A stretch of DNA of 64,000 bases from Metapseudomonas resinovorans DSM 21078 (GTDB lineage Bacteria; Pseudomonadota; Gammaproteobacteria; Pseudomonadales; Pseudomonadaceae), in the NCBI RefSeq assembly GCF_000423545.1, contig NZ_AUIE01000002.1, positions 62,001 through 126,000 on the forward strand, read 5' to 3'. The notes under the pieces were generated by a model. It did no database searches. It was not told where the DNA came from and was given only the letters and a program-made list of their open reading frames with translations. Numbering within the stretch: the stretch's first letter is position 1; each line of letters begins with the position of its first letter. Made by a program: the position numbers and the translations under genes. Shown piece by piece: positions 56,866 through 64,000 of this stretch.

Positions 56866-57962
56866 TTCGACGGCGAGGTCGGGGAAGCACCGTTGCTGCT
56901 GGTCGGCGCCACGCTGGCAACCGGCGCGGCAGCCGGCACAGTCGGAGCGACCGGAGCAGCGGCAGCCGGTTTGACAGCCGGCGCTACGGCGGGGTTGGCT
57001 GCTGCGGGCTTGGCCGGAGCGGCTTTCTTCACGGCCGGTTTAGCCGCTGGCTTCTTCGCCGCGGGTTTGGCAGCGGCTGCAGGCTTGGCAGCAGTCGCAG
57101 CTGGTTTGGCGACAGGCTTGGCGGCTGCGGGTTTCGCCGCAACGGCGGGCTTCGCGGCCGGCTTGGCTGCAGTTTTAGCAGCTGGTTTCGCGGCCGGTTT
57201 AGCTACAGCTTTAGGCGCAGGTTTGGCTGCGGCAGGCTTGGCAGCAGCGGCCTTCGCAACTGGCTTGGCTGCAGCCTTGGCAGCAGGTTTAGCTGCGGCA
57301 GGTTTGGCAGCGGCGGCCTTTGCAACCGGCTTGGCTGCAACCTTGGCAACGGGTTTGGCCGCTGGCTTGGCAGCAGGTTTCGCAGCGGCAGCCTTGGTAG
57401 CCGGCTTCGCAACAGGCTTGGCAGCAGCTCTTGCAACCGGCTTCGCAGCAGCCTTAGCAACTGGTTTCGCCGCGGGCTTGGCAGCAACTGCCTTGGCAGC
57501 GGGTTTGGCCGCTGGCCTGGCAGCCGGCTTCGCGACCGCCTTGGCGGAGGCAGGCTTGGCTTCGCGGGAGGTCAGGGCCTTGGTGGCAGCCTCCCGTACT
57601 TTGCCGACGCCCTGGGCGAGCTTCAGGCTTTCCTGGGAGTCGCGCTTGAGCTGGGCGATATAGGTCCGGGTTTCGGCCTGGCGATTCTTCAGGGTCTCCA
57701 GCAAGGCTTCGAGTTCGCCAATGCTGTCCTTGGCCTTGGCTTGCGCCTTGGCTTTGCCGGCCTTGGCCGCGTCTTGCAGCTTGGTGTGCGCGGTATGCAG
57801 TTTTTCCTGGGCCTTGCCGCGCTGTTTCTCCAACTTGGTCAGCAACTTTTCAGCGTCGACCGAGGCTTGGGCGCAGGCTTTTTCGAGGTGTTCGAGCAGG
57901 CTGTTGGAAAGCTGATGCAGCAGGTGCAGCGGGGTGCTTACGGGCTTCTTCTTGGCCGACAT
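56862..57962 (-). CDS. algP: AlgP, Lys-Pro-Ala-rich histone H1-like regulator
   Basis: A 366-residue DNA-binding protein. Residues 1-130 are helical and charged (STPLHLLHQLSNSLLEHLEK), and about 131-330 consist of tandem KPAA-type repeats like the tail of eukaryotic histone H1; the end is Ala/Pro/Val-rich and less basic. In P. aeruginosa AlgP (AlgR3) affects alginate production, and its repeats vary between strains (literature memory). AGGAGG lies 7 bases before the ATG at 57962; the frame is open 47 codons upstream without conservation. The DNA repeats may be unstable. From memory P. aeruginosa has an FKBP-type isomerase gene between algP and algQ; it is absent here. Confidence 0.93.
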   Translation of the reverse strand: MSAKKKPVSTPLHLLHQLSNSLLEHLEKACAQASVDAEKLLTKLEKQRGKAQEKLHTAHTKLQDAAKAGKAKAQAKAKDSIGELEALLETLKNRQAETRTYIAQLKRDSQESLKLAQGVGKVREAATKALTSREAKPASAKAVAKPAARPAAKPAAKAVAAKPAAKPVAKAAAKPVARAAAKPVAKPATKAAAAKPAAKPAAKPVAKVAAKPVAKAAAAKPAAAKPAAKAAAKPVAKAAAAKPAAAKPAPKAVAKPAAKPAAKTAAKPAAKPAVAAKPAAAKPVAKPAATAAKPAAAAKPAAKKPAAKPAVKKAAPAKPAAANPAVAPAVKPAAAAPVAPTVPAAAPVASVAPTSSNGASPTSPSN

Positions 57963-58214
57963 GGTATGCCTCCTGGCGGGCGTTATTTGGCCCATACTAG
58001 TCGCCTGTTTCGCGAGTCGCCAGAGGCCAAGCCATTCCGCCCGCACAGGCCTTGCGACTAGGTGTCGGTACAGGGTTCCGCTGGAGCGATCCGAACCTGG
58101 CAATGCAAGGCCGGGGAACCCTGTTCGCGCCGACAGCTGTGCAACGCCCGGAAGGCTCTGGAATAAGGCCTGCGGGGCGTACCCCGACCCTATTCCAGCG
58201 CCAGCAGGGTGCAG
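57963..58214 (-). other. algP upstream region, no gene seen
   Basis: 252 bases between algQ and algP. It contains a palindrome, CTGGAATA at 58158-58165 and TATTCCAG at 58191-58198, with an inner GGGG/CCCC stem, just after the algQ stop; this may be the algQ terminator. The rest should hold the algP promoter, but no hexamers were convincing. Confidence 0.45.
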
Positions 58215-58685
58215 TCAGGCCGGTTGCGAGGCCTGCCCCTGGTGGGCGTTGTGCAACACTTCGATCAGGCAGTCTTCCAGCTCGAAGCGTTCGTGAAGCA
58301 GCTGCCCGAGATTCGTTAACTCGGTCGTCAAGCTGAGGTCACGGCAGTCGCCGTTGTCGCAGCGGTCGTTGAAGGCCAGCGCAACTTCGGTGATGGCTTC
58401 GATGCGAGGATAGATTTGCTTGGCGAGGTCGAGGCCGCGTTGGTCGCCAAACGCTTTCGCCTCATTGAGCAGTTGCTCGTAGACCTCGAAGTGCCCTGCG
58501 GAAACATAGTCCAGCAGGACCTCACAAAACCTTTGCAGCCCTTCTGCATTGGCGCTGGGGGCCTGGGGCTTGTCGCTCAGCGAGCTGTAGACGCGAACCA
58601 ACTCTTGGCGTTCCTGTAACCAGCGGTCGATCAGCTGGTGCACGCCACCCCAACGTTCCTGAGCGTTCTGGCAACTTTCGAGCAT
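58215..58685 (-). CDS. algQ: AlgQ (Rsd family anti-sigma70 protein)
   Basis: A 156-residue Rsd/AlgQ protein that binds the sigma70 subunit and shifts RNA polymerase toward alternative sigma factors. The N-terminal helices contain [19 protein letters not shown] and [16 protein letters not shown], typical of the family. In P. aeruginosa it promotes alginate synthesis and siderophore expression. Upstream a TATAAC-like element at 58720-58725 could be its -10. Neighbouring algP is also an alginate regulator gene. Confidence 0.95.
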   Translation of the reverse strand: MLESCQNAQERWGGVHQLIDRWLQERQELVRVYSSLSDKPQAPSANAEGLQRFCEVLLDYVSAGHFEVYEQLLNEAKAFGDQRGLDLAKQIYPRIEAITEVALAFNDRCDNGDCRDLSLTTELTNLGQLLHERFELEDCLIEVLHNAHQGQASQPA

Positions 58686-59009
58686 GGTGACGACCTCACT
58701 TCCCTAATTCGGTAATGCCGTTATACGTCCGCTCCGAGACGGTTTTTTGTCGACCGGTGCAAGATCCTGGGAAGACACCGCCAAAACGGCAATATTCCGG
58801 CGGCGCGTGCGGGCCAGATTATGCCCGCGGGGCAGTACCAGCAAGGCGCTGGCGGGAAAAAATTCATACGAGCGTTTAATTGGCAGGCCGCGGCTTGTCT
58901 GGCCGGAGCCTTGAGCGCTGCGCGAGGGATTGGCGCAGGGAAAGAACGCAGGAGAACAGGCGGGAACTAGCAAGCGAAGGGCGCATGACAGGTCATGCGC
59001 CCAATTCGG
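58686..59009. other. 324-bp region between algQ and dsbB, no gene
   Basis: No credible open frame. It holds the algQ promoter region (TATAAC at 58720-58725 minus strand), a locally AT-rich stretch at about 58855-58885, and the dsbB stem-loop at 58979-59002. Confidence 0.45.
58979..59002 (-). terminator. Stem-loop after dsbB
   Basis: GGGCGCATGAC (58979-58989) and GTCATGCGCCC (58992-59002) form a near-perfect palindrome 7 bases past the dsbB stop. The trailing bases TTCGCTTG are only weakly U-rich. Confidence 0.6.
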
Positions 59010-59501
59010 TCAGGCGCGGCGCAGCAGTTGGTAGAGCGAGAACAGCACGCAGCCGGCAAAGGCCAGCAGGCTCCACTCGGGGATGCTCATGCCGAACAGG
59101 GTCCAGGTCACTTCCGCGCAATCGGCAGTACCGTGGAGCATGGTTTTGAGGATATCGAGGAAGGGCCACGCCTCGATCATGTAGTCGAAGCTCGGCAGGC
59201 AGGCAGGCAATTGGTCCGCCGGCACGCTCTGCAGCCAGATCTGGCGCCCGGCAGCAGCAGCGCCGCCTGCGGAGAACAGCAACGCCAGTACGGCGTAGAC
59301 GCGCTGCCCGGTGCGCTCTGGACCATGCAGTGCAGCGATCAGGCAGATGACGCCAAAGGCGATGATGAACACTCGCTGGACGATACACAGCGGACAAGGC
59401 TCGAGACCGAGGACGTGTTCGAGATAAAGCGCACCGCCCATGACGGCGACACAGCCAAGGAAGGCGAGCAGGAAAAGCGAACGCGGGCTTGCCAGGGACA
59501 T
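59010..59501 (-). CDS. dsbB: Disulfide bond formation protein B
   Basis: A 163-residue inner-membrane quinone-linked oxidase that reoxidises periplasmic DsbA. Four membrane helices are visible. The first periplasmic pair is Cys36-Pro-Leu-Cys39, and the second loop has Cys101 and Cys128. This locus copy is named dsbH or dsbB1 in P. aeruginosa, which also has another DsbB elsewhere. Divergent from the PQQ-type dehydrogenase. Confidence 0.95.
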   Translation of the reverse strand: MSLASPRSLFLLAFLGCVAVMGGALYLEHVLGLEPCPLCIVQRVFIIAFGVICLIAALHGPERTGQRVYAVLALLFSAGGAAAAGRQIWLQSVPADQLPACLPSFDYMIEAWPFLDILKTMLHGTADCAEVTWTLFGMSIPEWSLLAFAGCVLFSLYQLLRRA

Positions 59502-59610
59502 GGCGGCTCCGTTGGGTTATCGGAAAGGGCGATACGGTAGTGGAAAGCACCTTGGGCTTTCAAGGCGACCGTCTAGGCTGGTGGAGGTCGTCTATCCGGA
59601 GAACTCTGCC

Positions 59611-60690
59611 ATGTGTCGGCTTCTGATGCTTACCTTTCTGCTGCTGCCTGGGCTGGCGATTGCTGCCCTGCCTCTGGATCGCATCAGGCTGCCCGAAGGC
59701 TTTCGCATCACGCTGTTGAGCGATCAGGTTGCCAATGCCCGGGAGATGGTCTGGGGCGAACGCGGGACTTTATTCGTCGGCAGCAATGCGGCGGGCAAGG
59801 TCTACGCACTGGAGCCCTCCAGCGGCAAGGTTCGCACCGTCGCCAGCGGCCTACAGCTGCCGGTCGGCGTAGCCTACAAGGAGGGCGACCTTTACGTCTC
59901 GGCGGTCAGCCGAATCCTGCGTCTGCGCGACATAGAGTCGCGACTGGACGCACCACCCAAGCCGGAGGTGGTCTACGCGGACCTGCCGCGAGAAACCCAC
60001 CACGGCTGGAAGTTCATCGCCTTCGGCCCTGACGGCAAGCTTTACGTGCCGGTGGGCGCACCGTGCAATGTCTGCAACGAGAATCCGGACCTCTACGCCG
60101 CCATCCACCGCATGAACGCCGATGGCAGTGACATGGAGCTGGTGGCGCGCGGCGTGCGCAACACAGTGGGCTTCGACTGGCATCCGCAGACCGGTGAGCT
60201 CTGGTTCAGCGACAACGGCCGCGACCTGATGGGTGACGATGTGCCGGACTGCGAGCTGAACCGCCTGGAAAAGGCTGGCCAGCATTTCGGTTTTCCCTTC
60301 TGCCATGCCGGCGAGGTGCCTGACCCGGAATTCTCCCAGCGCCCCTGCAGCGAATTCGTCTCCCCCGTGGCCAAGCTCGGTCCTCATGTGGCGCCACTCG
60401 GCCTGCGCTTTTACACCGGCAGCCAGTTCCCGGCGGAGTACCGCAACAATCTGTTCATCGCCGAACACGGCTCCTGGAACCGCAGCGAGAAAATTGGCTA
60501 CCGGATCAAGCGGGTTGAGCTTAACCCCGACGGCAGCCTGAAACGCCAGAGCGTGTTCGCCGAGGGTTGGCTGGAGGATGGGGAAGTCTGGGGCCGCCCG
60601 GCGGACGTGCTGGTTACCCCGGACGGCGCCCTGCTGGTTAGCGACGACCACGCCGGGGCGATCTATCGCATCGACTATGTGGGGAATTGA
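59611..60690 (+). CDS. Secreted PQQ-type sugar dehydrogenase (sorbosone dehydrogenase-like)
   Basis: A 359-residue exported beta-propeller enzyme. Signal peptide MCRLLMLTFLLLPGLAIAA, then LPEGFRITLLSDQVANAREM, the start of the first blade. Conserved points: ETHHGWKFIAFGPDGKLYV, VRNTVGFDWHPQTGELWFSD, NGRDLMGDD and IAEHGSWNR, which match soluble aldose/sorbosone dehydrogenases that use PQQ. Cysteines in CNVCNENPD may form a disulfide. Substrate unknown; periplasmic location expected. The start at 59611 was chosen for the signal peptide. It ends at a shared terminator facing hemY. Confidence 0.87.
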   Translation: MCRLLMLTFLLLPGLAIAALPLDRIRLPEGFRITLLSDQVANAREMVWGERGTLFVGSNAAGKVYALEPSSGKVRTVASGLQLPVGVAYKEGDLYVSAVSRILRLRDIESRLDAPPKPEVVYADLPRETHHGWKFIAFGPDGKLYVPVGAPCNVCNENPDLYAAIHRMNADGSDMELVARGVRNTVGFDWHPQTGELWFSDNGRDLMGDDVPDCELNRLEKAGQHFGFPFCHAGEVPDPEFSQRPCSEFVSPVAKLGPHVAPLGLRFYTGSQFPAEYRNNLFIAEHGSWNRSEKIGYRIKRVELNPDGSLKRQSVFAEGWLEDGEVWGRPADVLVTPDGALLVSDDHAGAIYRIDYVGN

Positions 60691-60709
60691 ACCGAGCGAG
60701 GCGTGATGA

Positions 60710-60738
60710 AAAAGGCCCGGGGGTTTCCCGGGCCTTTT
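60710..60738. terminator. Bidirectional terminator between sugar dehydrogenase and hemY
   Basis: AAAAGGCCCGGG (60710-60721) and CCCGGGCCTTTT (60727-60738) form a perfect 12-bp stem over a 5-base loop with A/U tracts on both sides; it ends 4 bases from the hemY stop. Confidence 0.9.
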
Positions 60739-60742
60739 CGCA

Positions 60743-61993
60743 TCAGGCGGTCTTTTCGGCCGGCAAGGGCAAGGCCGGCAGGCGCTGGTCGAGCAGGCCG
60801 AGCCCTTCCTGGAAGAGCTGGTTGCTGCGCTCCACCTCGCCCATCTGCGCCAGCAGGCGAGCCAGCTCCGCGCAGGTTTCCGGATCACGACGGAAACTCA
60901 GGCTGCTCTCGAAGTACTCCCTGGCCTTGGCCCAAAGGCGGTTGCGCAAGCACAGCCGGCCCAGGGAGAGGAGCAAGGTCCCGTCACTCGGGTGCTCCTT
61001 CAACCAGCCTTCAGCCGTCTGCAACTGACGGGCCGGATCGCGACCTCTCAGCAGGCCGTAAAGTCGCACCAGGGCATCATCGTAGCCGCGCTTGATGGCG
61101 CTGCGCACGGATTCCTCGGCCTCTTCCTCCGCTCCCAGCCGACGCAGTTGCTCGGCGAAGGCAAGCACCAGGCGGGGTTCATTGCGTTGGGAGGACGTCA
61201 GCTGCTGCCAGGCCCGGGTGAGGGGCTGCAGGGCGGTTTCGCCTTCGTTCTGCCCCTCCTCGCCAGCCTGGTGCAGGCGCGCGCTCCAGGCACGCAGCTC
61301 GAGCTCTGCCAGTTGGCTTTCCGGCAGCGCCTTCTCTTTGCGCAAGGTCGGCAGCAGGCCAACAAGGGAGGACCAGTCGCCGCGCACCTCATGCAGATGC
61401 AGCAGTTGGCGCAGCACCTGGTGATGACGCGGATGACGCTCGTAAACGGCCTTGAGGGTTTCCAGTGCGGCAACGGAGTCACCACGGTCCAGCTGCAACT
61501 CGGCATGGGCCAGGGCGATGGCCAGCTCGGCCTGGGGCTGGCGCTCCAGGGCACGTTCCAGCAGTTGCTCGGCTTCTTCGGTCTGCCCGATCTTCTGCGC
61601 GGCGCGAGCGGCGCCCAGGTAATAGATCAGCGGCTGCGAATCGCCTTCGGCGGCACGCTTGAGATGACGTAGTGCGCGCGCCCAACGGCCTTCGGCGAGA
61701 TCCAGCAGGCCCTGCTCGGAAGCCAGACGCGCCCGGCGCCGGGCATTGCGGCGCGACCAGGGATTGACCACACCACCAGACACTGCCACCAGCCGCAGCA
61801 GGTATCGCAGGCCAGCGAACAGCAACCAGAGCACCGCCAGCAGCGCCAGGGTGGCCCAGAGAGTGGATTCGTAGCGGAAGCCCTTGTAGGCCACCAGCAC
61901 GTAGCCTTTGTGCTGGGCCACCGCCATGCCAATGAGCGTAGCGGCAGCACCAATCACCAGGAGGATCAGCAGGACCTTGAACAGGCGCTTCAT
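60743..61993 (-). CDS. hemY: HemY TPR membrane protein
   Basis: A 416-residue inner-membrane protein with two N-terminal hydrophobic helices (about 5-27 and 43-68) and a C-terminal array of TPR-like repeats (about 95-400). It is the proteobacterial HemY, not the protoporphyrinogen oxidase of Gram-positives; it may scaffold heme-synthesis enzymes. ATGA overlap of 4 bases with hemX indicates coupled translation. Last gene of hemC-hemD-hemX-hemY. Confidence 0.94.
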   Translation of the reverse strand: MKRLFKVLLILLVIGAAATLIGMAVAQHKGYVLVAYKGFRYESTLWATLALLAVLWLLFAGLRYLLRLVAVSGGVVNPWSRRNARRRARLASEQGLLDLAEGRWARALRHLKRAAEGDSQPLIYYLGAARAAQKIGQTEEAEQLLERALERQPQAELAIALAHAELQLDRGDSVAALETLKAVYERHPRHHQVLRQLLHLHEVRGDWSSLVGLLPTLRKEKALPESQLAELELRAWSARLHQAGEEGQNEGETALQPLTRAWQQLTSSQRNEPRLVLAFAEQLRRLGAEEEAEESVRSAIKRGYDDALVRLYGLLRGRDPARQLQTAEGWLKEHPSDGTLLLSLGRLCLRNRLWAKAREYFESSLSFRRDPETCAELARLLAQMGEVERSNQLFQEGLGLLDQRLPALPLPAEKTA

Positions 61994-63123
61994 TGGCCGG
62001 CCTCCTTGGCCGGCTCGGCAGCACCCGGCTCCTCGGTTTCGGCGGAAGTAGCGCCAGGAACACGCTGCAGATAGGACTGCAACGCACTCAGCGCCGGCGC
62101 GAGATCAGGCGCCTGCACTTCCACAGGCTTGCCTGCGAGTTCGTCGAGTCGGGCCAGCAGGGCGCGACTGTCCGGGTTCTCTTCGTTGAAGTGGCCGCTG
62201 AGCACTTCACGGGCTTGGCGCAACGACTGCTGGTAGACCTGGGTCTGGCCGTGCAGCGCGCCCCATTGCGCCTGTTCCAGAGCCAGCGACAGGGCAAGCC
62301 GGACCTGCGACAGACTCTGACCTGCGAGCAGCGGCTTGATGTCCTGGCTGGCATTCAGCTGGATGCGGAAGTAGTGAGAGAGCTTTTCCAGCCACTCGGA
62401 CCAGCGGCTGCGGCCATCGCCCTCGGCGGCCATGTCCAGCAGCACACCACCCTTGTCCTCGAAAGCAGGTACCAGCGGATTGAGCTGGGCTGCCTGTTCA
62501 CGCAGGGCACCCAGTTGCAGGAACAGGCCGGTGCGGTCCGGCTGCGCGGTACTGCGCAGGGCGACCAGGCTTTTCGCCAGCTGCTCGCGGGCAGCATAGG
62601 CTCCGGGGTCATCCTGCTCGCGAAGGATGTCGTCGGCCGCCTGCACCAGTGCGGTGGCGCTGTAGATGTCCTGCAATGCAGACAGGCGCAGGCTGGCCAG
62701 GCGCAGCAGGTGCTCGGCCTCGGCCAGGCGCCAGTCCTTGCGGCTGGCGCCAAGGATGGTTTCCAGGCGCTGGCGCAGTTGCTGCTGGTCGCCCTGCAGG
62801 TCCACCAGCAGGCGGCGACGCTCATCCAGCTCGGCGGCGCTGGGCAGCTCTTCCAGGCGCTGGGTGAGTTGCTGATCGCGCTCGGCCAGGGCGCGGGTCT
62901 GGCCACGCGCGTCTTCGACCATGCTGAGCTGCTGTTGGTCGCGGGCTTCCAGATTTCGAACCTGCCAGATGCCCCAGCCGCCTGTGGCGATGCCGGCGGC
63001 GCCAACCAGCAGGGCGAACAGGGCCAGGCCATTGCCTCGAGGGGCAGGCGCAGCACTGCTGGGGGTGACGGGTTCGGCGGCTGCGGTGTGTTGCTCTTGT
63101 TTCGGGGCTTCTGCTTCGCTCAC
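61990..63123 (-). CDS. hemX: HemX-like membrane protein
   Basis: A 377-residue protein with a short cytoplasmic segment, one hydrophobic helix (about 33-52) and a long periplasmic helical part rich in Gln, Leu and Glu. It is the HemX of the hemCDXY operon, sometimes annotated as uroporphyrinogen-III methyltransferase, but it lacks the SAM-binding motif. GTG start at 63123 with AAGGA 7 bases upstream; earlier in-frame codons are unsupported. The C-terminus ends Glu/Ala-rich and overlaps hemY by 4 bases. Confidence 0.93.
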   Translation of the reverse strand: MSEAEAPKQEQHTAAAEPVTPSSAAPAPRGNGLALFALLVGAAGIATGGWGIWQVRNLEARDQQQLSMVEDARGQTRALAERDQQLTQRLEELPSAAELDERRRLLVDLQGDQQQLRQRLETILGASRKDWRLAEAEHLLRLASLRLSALQDIYSATALVQAADDILREQDDPGAYAAREQLAKSLVALRSTAQPDRTGLFLQLGALREQAAQLNPLVPAFEDKGGVLLDMAAEGDGRSRWSEWLEKLSHYFRIQLNASQDIKPLLAGQSLSQVRLALSLALEQAQWGALHGQTQVYQQSLRQAREVLSGHFNEENPDSRALLARLDELAGKPVEVQAPDLAPALSALQSYLQRVPGATSAETEEPGAAEPAKEAGQ

Positions 63124-63139
63124 GTATCCATCCTTCGCA

Positions 63140-63910
63140 TCAGTGGGCCGGCGCCGGATACTGCCTGAGCGCGGCCAACAAGGCCGCGGCACTGGCGCCA
63201 CGGCAGTCCACAACATTCTTCGCGCCCGCCTCGGCAGCCTGTTCAGCCACCCGCGGGCTGGGTACGAACAAGGTCAGGCGGGCCAGCTCTGGCCAGGCGT
63301 CCCCGGCCAGACGCTGGAGGTTCTCCAGCCCCTGGCCACTGCTGACCACCAGGCCGTTCAGGCGTTCCGACTCGACACGAGACGCCAGGGTGCCGGCCGG
63401 GTAATCCGGCAGGCAGCGCCGGTAGAGTTCCAGATAGTCGACCGCGACGCCTTGGCCGCGCAAGCGCTCGGCAAGGAATTCTCGGCCACCTTCGCCGCGC
63501 ATGATCAGCACCCTGGGGTCGTGCACGGACAGCGCTTCGGCCAGTTGCGGCAGCGTCAGCAAGGCCTCGCTGTCGTCACCTGCCTCCGGCCAGGCCGTAG
63601 GCAGGCCGTAGTCCTGGAGCAAGGCGCCGGTGGCTGCGCCGACGCTGAACCAGTGTTGGTCCGTCGGCGGTTGCGGCCAATAGCGGTCGAGCCGCTCGAG
63701 GCCGAGACGTGCCGCAGGCTTGCTGACCACCACCACGGCGCAATAACGGTCGAGTTCGAGGATGACGCTGCGCTGTTCGGGCGTTTCCGCGAGAGGTTCG
63801 ATGGCCAGCAGCGGCAGGCTGCTGCTGAAGACCTGCTGCTCCGCCAGAGTCGCGGCCAGGGCTTCGCACTCCTCAAGGGGGCGCGTCAGCAGCAACCGCC
63901 AGCCCGTCAC
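63140..63910 (-). CDS. hemD: Uroporphyrinogen-III synthase
   Basis: A 256-residue enzyme that closes and inverts ring D of hydroxymethylbilane. The two-domain layout is visible (VVVVSKPAARLGLERL and LNGLVVSSGQGLENLQRL), as is the variable sequence typical of HemD. GTG start overlapping the hemC stop by 4 bases (GTGA). hemX starts 16 bases downstream. Confidence 0.94.
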   Translation of the reverse strand: MTGWRLLLTRPLEECEALAATLAEQQVFSSSLPLLAIEPLAETPEQRSVILELDRYCAVVVVSKPAARLGLERLDRYWPQPPTDQHWFSVGAATGALLQDYGLPTAWPEAGDDSEALLTLPQLAEALSVHDPRVLIMRGEGGREFLAERLRGQGVAVDYLELYRRCLPDYPAGTLASRVESERLNGLVVSSGQGLENLQRLAGDAWPELARLTLFVPSPRVAEQAAEAGAKNVVDCRGASAAALLAALRQYPAPAH

Positions 63911-64000
63911 GGGTGACCGGCCTCGCCGTAGACGGCCTTGAGGATAGCCTCGGCGCCCAGTTCCAGCAGTTCATCGGCGACCTTCACACCCAGGGCCTCG
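63907..64000 (-). CDS. hemC: Hydroxymethylbilane synthase, C-terminal fragment
   Basis: The last 30 codons plus stop; the gene runs off the right edge. The visible C-terminus (EALGVKVADELLELGAEAIL then KAVYGEAGHP) fits HemC, and its position before hemD with a GTGA overlap supports it. Porphobilinogen deaminase makes the linear tetrapyrrole used by HemD. Confidence 0.85.
   Translation of the reverse strand, partial: EALGVKVADELLELGAEAILKAVYGEAGHP

Noticed and set aside
56990-57540. CRISPR-like tandem repeats
   Set aside because: The repeats are in-frame coding repeats of algP without uniform spacers.
56893-57663. Ala/Gly/Leu-rich frame opposite algP
   Set aside because: Direct reflection of the KPAA codon repeats; not a membrane protein.

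Overview
The window is chromosomal DNA from a high-GC gammaproteobacterium, almost certainly a Pseudomonas near the P. aeruginosa / P. resinovorans branch. Gene order follows, from my memory of that genome, the stretch of P. aeruginosa from the AmgRS (ompR/envZ-like) pair to hemC: tex, gshA, argA, argE, gcvTHP, the ubiquinone hydroxylases with pepP and ygfB, zapA, 6S RNA, ubiD, rho, trxA, ppx/ppk, hemB, algP/algQ, dsbB and hemY-hemX-hemD-hemC. It is not P. aeruginosa itself, because several intergenic repeats and extra genes interrupt that order. No tRNA, rRNA, prophage, insertion sequence, CRISPR array or plasmid function was seen. The organism assignment is inference from gene order and protein similarity recalled from memory.

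Layout. 1-3.8 kb: envZ (partial) and ompR on the minus strand, divergent from tex and a hotdog thioesterase. 4-8.3 kb: gshA, then argE and argA on the minus strand, enclosing a small inverted intergenic repeat. 8.4-18.2 kb: CYTH-CHAD triphosphatase and DUF502 protein, a 610-bp composite intergenic repeat, an Lrp-type regulator divergent from a small ACT-like protein, a stand-alone GspE/PilB-type ATPase followed by an SPFH-NfeD pair, an eight-heme cytochrome with HEAT/TPR tail, and a small secreted DUF2388 protein. 18.4-25.9 kb (minus): glycine cleavage operon gcvT-gcvH-gcvP and a Fe(III) ABC importer (binding protein plus permease). 26-30.4 kb (minus): ygfB-pepP-ubiH-ubiI-like operon. 30.5-35.1 kb: zapB-like/zapA, 6S RNA and ygfA, a 43-residue membrane protein missed by length cut-offs, an EVE-domain protein, a diguanylate cyclase and a FliL-like protein. 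35.2-40.8 kb: quinone oxidoreductase, an iron-sulfur flavoreductase overlapping ubiD, rho, trxA.

41-46 kb: ppx and ppk converge on a shared terminator, and hemB lies directly upstream of ppk. 46.2-50.4 kb: DedA protein, di-iron fatty acid hydroxylase/sterol desaturase-like protein, secreted hydrolase, elbB, a second thioesterase, and a second copy of the composite repeat with a REP hairpin nested inside. 50.5-58.7 kb (mostly minus): yaiI, an FTR1 permease fused to cytochrome c, LysE exporter, MscS channel, ABC-F ATPase yheS, algP with its Lys-Pro-Ala tail, and algQ. 59-64 kb: dsbB, a secreted PQQ-type sugar dehydrogenase, and the heme operon hemC-hemD-hemX-hemY running off the right edge.

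Most of the window is conserved housekeeping. The points that deserve attention are the modular intergenic repeat family (three copies sharing a 25-bp module), the octaheme HEAT-TPR cytochrome, the Lrp/ACT-like divergent pair, the unannotated 43-residue membrane protein, the ygfA ribosome binding site embedded in the 3' end of 6S RNA, and the terminator inside the gcv operon.
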